Positions 22,865 to 26,022 of a stretch of DNA of 26,022 nucleotides are shown piece after piece. The notes beneath the pieces were generated by a model that saw only the letters and a list, made by a program, of their open reading frames with translations, was not told where the DNA came from and did not search any database. The DNA is taken from positions 1-26,022 of the forward strand of contig USCK01000009.1 in NCBI GenBank assembly GCA_900553205.1, written 5' to 3'. Source of the DNA: an uncultured bacterium (GTDB lineage: Bacteria > Cyanobacteriota > Vampirovibrionia > Gastranaerophilales > Gastranaerophilaceae). The position numbers were made by a program, and so were the translations under genes. Each line of letters starts with the position of its first letter. The first letter of the stretch is position 1.

Positions 22865-23138
22865 AGAACATTCAAAAGAGAATACAGGCAAAAGATTTCG
22901 ATTATAATTTCGCTGACTTTGTACACGAAAGGAGGACGCAATGTTAATTGAAATCCTCTTAAATTGTTGGCGTTAAACGGCATTACGGTATTTGCCTACG
23001 CAAACACCTTCAGCCTCTGCCAACAATTCGTAGCGAAAAAGAACTATTGCTAATATTAGCAATAGTTCTGTACCTAACATCCCTTTAATTAGGGAACGGG
23101 TGTGGGTGTTGAAGCCACCCATGCCTGTATTCTTATTT
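22865..23138 (+). ncRNA. Probable structured RNA of unknown class
   Basis: The 712 bases between the TPR gene and the alcohol dehydrogenase hold no long gene, but 22878-23134 is dense in stems. The ends pair: GAATACAGGC (22880-22889) with GCCTGTATTC (23123-23132), plus an A-T and a G-T pair outside. Inside, in order: AGGAGGA/TCCTCTT (22930-22936/22954-22960); a perfect 10-bp AATTGTTGGC/GCCAACAATT (22962-22971/23019-23028) enclosing a TTTGC/GCAAA hairpin; a 28-base perfect palindrome at 23041-23068; TCCCT/AGGGA (23080-23095); and TGGGTG/CACCCA (23103-23108/23116-23121). A T-rich stretch follows the closing stem. I looked for landmarks of RNase P RNA, tmRNA, SRP RNA and tRNA and found none. It may be a divergent 6S-like RNA or an undescribed one. 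Confidence 0.6.
22941..22976 (+). CDS. Eleven-codon ORF with a masked Shine-Dalgarno site inside the structured RNA
   Basis: ATG at 22941 is preceded at ideal distance by AAAGGAGG (22928-22935), one of the best ribosome sites in the window. It encodes MLIEILLNCWR and stops at TAA. The ribosome site is complementary to 22954-22960, within the ORF itself, so it would be hidden in a hairpin with the ATG in the loop. It could be a leader-type or dual-function peptide, or the purine run may be purely structural. Confidence 0.35.
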   Translation: MLIEILLNCWR

Positions 23139-23187
23139 TAACTTATTTTTCCATTTTTGCAAGTAGTTATTATCAACGAACAAAAAA

Positions 23188-23268
23188 GTCTTATTCACTT
23201 ATTAACCTATTTACTTAGTCACCTTTTGATAGAGTTTAGTCACTTAATAACTTAACTCTTAGTAACTC
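23188..23268. repeat. Octamer-type intergenic repeat, copy 5
   Basis: Reverse-orientation series: CTTATTCACTTATTAAC, ACTTAGTCACC, TAGTCACTTAATAACTTAACTC, TTAGTAACTCC. It lies between the structured RNA and the terminator of the alcohol dehydrogenase gene. Confidence 0.6.
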
Positions 23269-23271
23269 CAT

Positions 23272-23305
23272 AAAAAATAGTGAGCAGATTTTCTACTCAC
23301 TATTT
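23272..23305 (-). terminator. Rho-independent terminator of the alcohol dehydrogenase gene
   Basis: On the minus strand AAATAGTGAG and CTCACTATTT form a 10-bp perfect stem around an 11-base loop, followed by a run of T's (positions 23277-23272). Confidence 0.88.
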
Positions 23306-23329
23306 CTTAGTATATTCTTTTAAACAAAC

Positions 23330-24529
23330 TTATAAAGATTCTCTATAAATTGTTTCTACAGCTTCTTTTGTAGCTTTTGTAGGAGCGATACCTAAAAGAC
23401 CATCAAGAGAAGGTGTCGTAAATGCTAAATCTGTTAGAGTTTTAACATCTGCTTCTGTGAATCCTTCATCTGTCAATTTGTTAGGAACATCAACTGATTT
23501 AAGCCATTCATAAACCCCTGTTGCAGCTTTTTCTGTATCAGAAGCATCAGCTTTTAGACCTGCAACTATTGGTTCAAGAATATATGCAAGAGTTTCAGCT
23601 TTTGATGCATAAATGTTTCTGATAACTGCAGGAAGTAAGATAGCAAGACCTAAACCATGAGAGAAATCAGGTTTTAGAGCACTCAATGGGTGTTCAAGAG
23701 CGTGAGTATAATGTAACAAGCCATTATCAAACGCAACACCTGCCATCATAGCTGCATAGCATAAGAAATATCTTGCTTCAAGGTCTTCACCGTTAGCAAT
23801 AGCTTTCGGCAAGTATTCAGCAACCAAATCAACAACTTGACGAGCAAGTGAAATTGAATAAGGCGATGCAACTGTTGAAGTTGCAGCTTCAACAACATGG
23901 TTTACTGCATCAATAGAAACAAATCTTGTTTGTTTTGGTGATAATTTTGCCATAAGTTTAGGGTCATCGATAGCGTATGTCGGATAAATACAGTCATAAG
24001 CAATCGCTGGTTTGTAATTCTTTTCAAGAATTGTTGCAACAGCAAATCTGTTTGTTTCAGAACCTGTACCATGAGTAAGGTTGATAGCAACAATAGGAGC
24101 AGCTTCTGTTGGAGTGAACTTGAATTCATAAATATCAGAAGCGTTTTTACCTTCGTTTTTAAGTAATATAGCAACAGATTTACCTGCATCTGTTGGAGAG
24201 CCACCACCGATAGTAATAACAGCTTTAGCACCAAATTCTCTAGCCATGCCTGCAGCTTCATCTATCGCTTGAGTTGTAGGGTTAGGTGTTACTTTATCAT
24301 AGTTAATATAACCGATACCGTTATTTTTAAGAGCTTTTTCTACATAATCCCAAGCCCCTGTAGCTTTGTAAGCATTTCTACCTGACATAACGATAAGTTT
24401 ATCAATACCTTTAGATTTAAGGTCACGAGCAATATCTTCGATTTTTTCTATTGCACCACAACCAAAATAAACAAGAGTTCTTGTTCTGATTTCACGAACT
24501 TGATTAATGTCTATGTCTTTTTCCCACAT
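23330..24529 (-). CDS. Iron-containing alcohol dehydrogenase
   Basis: A group III (Fe-type) alcohol dehydrogenase of 399 residues that reduces aldehydes or oxidises alcohols with NAD(P). NAD-site landmarks are KLIVMSGRNAYKATG and VITIGGGSPTDAGKSVAILL (GGGSxxD motif). The conserved GTGSETNRFAVAT block follows. Metal ligands fit the Asp and His in SIDAVNHVVEAATS, the His in LHYTHALEHPLSA and the His in DFSHGLGLAILLP. I start at 24529 (MWEKDIDINQ) because an AAAGGAG site lies 9 bases upstream; the in-frame ATG 24 bases earlier precedes that site. An extended -10, TGATATAAT, is at 24558-24566 and a terminator follows the gene. It probably serves fermentation, but the substrate is not clear. Confidence 0.94.
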   Translation of the reverse strand: MWEKDIDINQVREIRTRTLVYFGCGAIEKIEDIARDLKSKGIDKLIVMSGRNAYKATGAWDYVEKALKNNGIGYINYDKVTPNPTTQAIDEAAGMAREFGAKAVITIGGGSPTDAGKSVAILLKNEGKNASDIYEFKFTPTEAAPIVAINLTHGTGSETNRFAVATILEKNYKPAIAYDCIYPTYAIDDPKLMAKLSPKQTRFVSIDAVNHVVEAATSTVASPYSISLARQVVDLVAEYLPKAIANGEDLEARYFLCYAAMMAGVAFDNGLLHYTHALEHPLSALKPDFSHGLGLAILLPAVIRNIYASKAETLAYILEPIVAGLKADASDTEKAATGVYEWLKSVDVPNKLTDEGFTEADVKTLTDLAFTTPSLDGLLGIAPTKATKEAVETIYRESL

Positions 24530-24557
24530 AAAACTTCTCCTTTCTGTTGTCACAAAA

Positions 24558-24566
24558 ATTATATCA
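24558..24566 (-). promoter_or_regulatory. Extended -10 promoter of the alcohol dehydrogenase gene
   Basis: On the minus strand TGATATAAT, a full-consensus extended -10. The start near 24551 leaves a leader of about 22 bases with the AAAGGAG ribosome site, so this gene is not leaderless. Confidence 0.65.
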
Positions 24567-24618
24567 CAGTGAAAAATAATTCACACAATATTATTTAAAG
24601 AAACCGAGTTATTATATA

Positions 24619-24647
24619 TTCACGAAAAAACATTTGTATGATATAAT
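24619..24647 (+). promoter_or_regulatory. Leaderless-type promoter of the PurD-like gene
   Basis: TTCACG (24619-24624), a 17-bp spacer and the extended -10 TGATATAAT (24639-24647). With the last T at -7, +1 is 24654, the A of the start codon. The six bases between (CCCGAT) hold no ribosome site. Confidence 0.7.
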
Positions 24648-24653
24648 CCCGAT

Positions 24654-25892
24654 ATGAAAAAAAACTTATTGATTATCGGAAATTCAGCTAAAGAATTTAC
24701 ATTAGCAAGATTATTTACAGAAGATTTTAATGTATTTGTTGCCCCTGGCAATGACGCAATTTCAGAATTTGCAACAGTTGTAGATATTAGAGAAAATAAT
24801 GTTGCAGAACTCGTGGATTTTGCATTAGAAAACGATATTGCATTCACAATTTGCTCATCAGAAACAGCAATCAAGGCAGATATTGCAAAACTGTTTGAGA
24901 TGAACAACTTGAAGATTTTTGCACCGACAGCACAGTCTGCATCATTTGCGACAAACAAGTCTGTAGGCAAAAAACTTATGTACAAACTTAAGATTCCAAC
25001 TCCGAGATTTGGAATCTTTGAGAAAAAACAGTTAGCGACAGATTATGTAAAAAACTCTCGCATGCCTGTTGTTATAAAGACAGATACCCACAAGCCTAAC
25101 AGCGTAATGGTATGTCCGACAGAAACAATAGCCAAATCTTTTATAGAAGACTGTTTTTTTGCTGGCGAAGAAAAAGTTATTATAGAAGAATATGTCCATG
25201 GTACAAATTTTTCATTGTATGCAATAACTGACGGCTACAAGATTTTGCCGATAGGTACAACCGTAGATTACAAATTCTCACTTGAGGGTAACGGTGGCAT
25301 AATCACATCAGGAATGGGTGCATATTCCCCATGTATCAAACTCACAGAGGATCAAATTGCGTATATCATCGGCGATATCGCATACCCGTTGATAGATTAT
25401 TTGGAATCCCAAGGCACACCTTATTTGGGAATAATAGGTTTTGATGGAATCGTTACTTCTGAGGGTAAAATATCAATATTTGAATGTAATACTTTCCTTA
25501 GAGATCATGATGCACAATGTATATTATCTTTGATAAACCAAGATATTTACAAACTAATGGAAGCCTGCGTTATCGGTTCATTTGCAGATGATTATAACTA
25601 TATTGAAACTAAAGACGAGTTTGCAGTAGCAGGAGTTTTATCATCAGGCAGAGTTAAAAATTCCATTATTGAAGGACTTGACGATTTACAAGACAATACT
25701 ATCGTTGCTCACCTCAATACTAAACGAAACGAGTATTTGGAATACGAAACTCAAGGCAGTAACGCTTTGGTTGTAACAACGACAGCCAAAACACTTTCAA
25801 GAGCTACAAAAGCCTTGTACGAAGAACTTGAGTTCATAGAGTTTGAAGGCAAAAAATATCGCAAAGATATTTGCAATTCCAGCGAAGCTTGA
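24654..25892 (+). CDS. PurD-like ATP-grasp protein (phosphoribosylamine-glycine ligase homologue)
   Basis: A 412-residue protein with the PurD layout. The N-terminal Rossmann-like domain starts KKNLLIIGNSAKEFTLARLF, where PurD has GxGGREHAL. FAPTAQSASFATNKSVGKKLMYKLKIPTPRFG (about 103-125) fits the PurD 'GP...A..E.SK.FAK.M..KY.IPTA' block. The ATP-grasp follows: MPVVIKTD; VIIEEYVHGTNFSLYAITDG; SGMGAYSP; IFECNTFLRDHDAQ. Several otherwise conserved PurD positions differ: REHA becomes KEFT, QDHKR becomes VDYKF, NTGGMG becomes ITSGMG, and ExNxRFGDPE becomes ECNTFLRDHD. It may be the organism's purine-pathway enzyme in divergent form, or a paralogue with another amine/amino-acid substrate. No other pur gene is adjacent. 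Start supported by the promoter position. Confidence 0.75.
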   Translation: MKKNLLIIGNSAKEFTLARLFTEDFNVFVAPGNDAISEFATVVDIRENNVAELVDFALENDIAFTICSSETAIKADIAKLFEMNNLKIFAPTAQSASFATNKSVGKKLMYKLKIPTPRFGIFEKKQLATDYVKNSRMPVVIKTDTHKPNSVMVCPTETIAKSFIEDCFFAGEEKVIIEEYVHGTNFSLYAITDGYKILPIGTTVDYKFSLEGNGGIITSGMGAYSPCIKLTEDQIAYIIGDIAYPLIDYLESQGTPYLGIIGFDGIVTSEGKISIFECNTFLRDHDAQCILSLINQDIYKLMEACVIGSFADDYNYIETKDEFAVAGVLSSGRVKNSIIEGLDDLQDNTIVAHLNTKRNEYLEYETQGSNALVVTTTAKTLSRATKALYEELEFIEFEGKKYRKDICNSSEA

Positions 25893-25898
25893 TAAAAA

Positions 25899-26022
25899 AT
25901 AAGTTACTAAGAATGTTGTTTGTCATTGTGAACGAAGTGAAGCAATCCAGAACACCCCAAACAAGAAGTCACTAAGAAATAAAAATTCGTCATTCTAAGC
26001 CTTTACTTACTGCGCCTCGCAG
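25899..26022. repeat. Mixed repeat region at right edge
   Basis: Contains short octamer-type words (AATAAGTTACTAAG at 25899-25912; AGTCACTAAG near 25967) around a REP-like element (TCATTGTGAACGAAGTGAAG, from 25922, ending GCAATCCAGAACA). A further TCATTC start at about 25990 runs off the window. No gene seen. Confidence 0.55.

Noticed and set aside
22865..23138. tmRNA, RNase P RNA or SRP RNA
   Set aside because: No tRNA-like ends or tag ending in hydrophobic residues, no GAAAGUCC-type P4 region, and no GGAAGGAAGCAG-type SRP loop on either strand.
22613..23268. CRISPR array
   Set aside because: The repeats are irregular octamer strings and palindromes without constant repeat/spacer lengths, and no cas gene is near.

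Overview
The window is a low-GC bacterial chromosome segment carrying mostly housekeeping and transport genes. My best guess for the source is a non-photosynthetic cyanobacterial relative (Gastranaerophilales / Vampirovibrionia, 'Melainabacteria'), with moderate confidence. The peptide release factor 1 carries a cyanobacteria-like stretch around its GGQ motif, the genome is AT-rich and gut-like, and a putative envelope lipoprotein, a periplasmic adaptor and an MgtC-type protein suggest a diderm. No rRNA, tRNA, CRISPR array, phage or transposase gene is visible.

Layout. 1-2636 (minus): a translation operon prfA-ylxR-infB, with infB running off the left edge. 2796-3713 (plus): a GNAT-like acetyltransferase and a small tail-anchored protein. 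3818-5605 (minus): a lipoprotein and an HlyD/EmrA-type adaptor. 5735-5896 (plus): a 53-residue ORF converging on a PF14907-type nucleotidyltransferase (5883-7139, minus). 7329-8612 (plus): S-adenosylhomocysteine hydrolase. 8732-9163 (minus): a secreted protein with 26 cysteines in eight CxCxxC units. 9420-10466 (plus): a DnaJ with a reduced zinc finger, converging on a small XRE regulator. 11015-12019 (plus): GAPDH, flanked by inverted copies of an 18-bp sequence. 12316-16080 (minus): a 1254-residue protein made of two SF1A helicase modules, the first with a decayed P-loop; it diverges from a DUF2582 winged-helix gene across an 18-bp palindrome. 16557-22617 (plus): an oligopeptide ABC operon (binding protein and two permeases, no ATPases), an MgtC protein and a TPR protein. 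22865-about 23138 (plus): a probable structured RNA of unknown class. 23330-24529 (minus): an iron-type alcohol dehydrogenase. 24654-25892 (plus): a divergent PurD-like ATP-grasp protein.

Two themes run across the window. First, at least four genes (the lipoprotein, the ABC binding protein, the PurD-like protein and the XRE regulator), and probably the 53-residue ORF, have a -10 box about six bases before the start codon and no Shine-Dalgarno site. They look leaderless, while their neighbours have strong AAGGAG-type sites. Second, gene ends carry a dispersed family of octamer-based repeats plus REP-like palindromes. The strongest candidates for something undescribed are the orphan structured RNA, which holds an 11-codon ORF whose ribosome-binding site is masked by a hairpin, the pseudo-helicase/helicase fusion, the cysteine-array protein and the systematic leaderless promoters.
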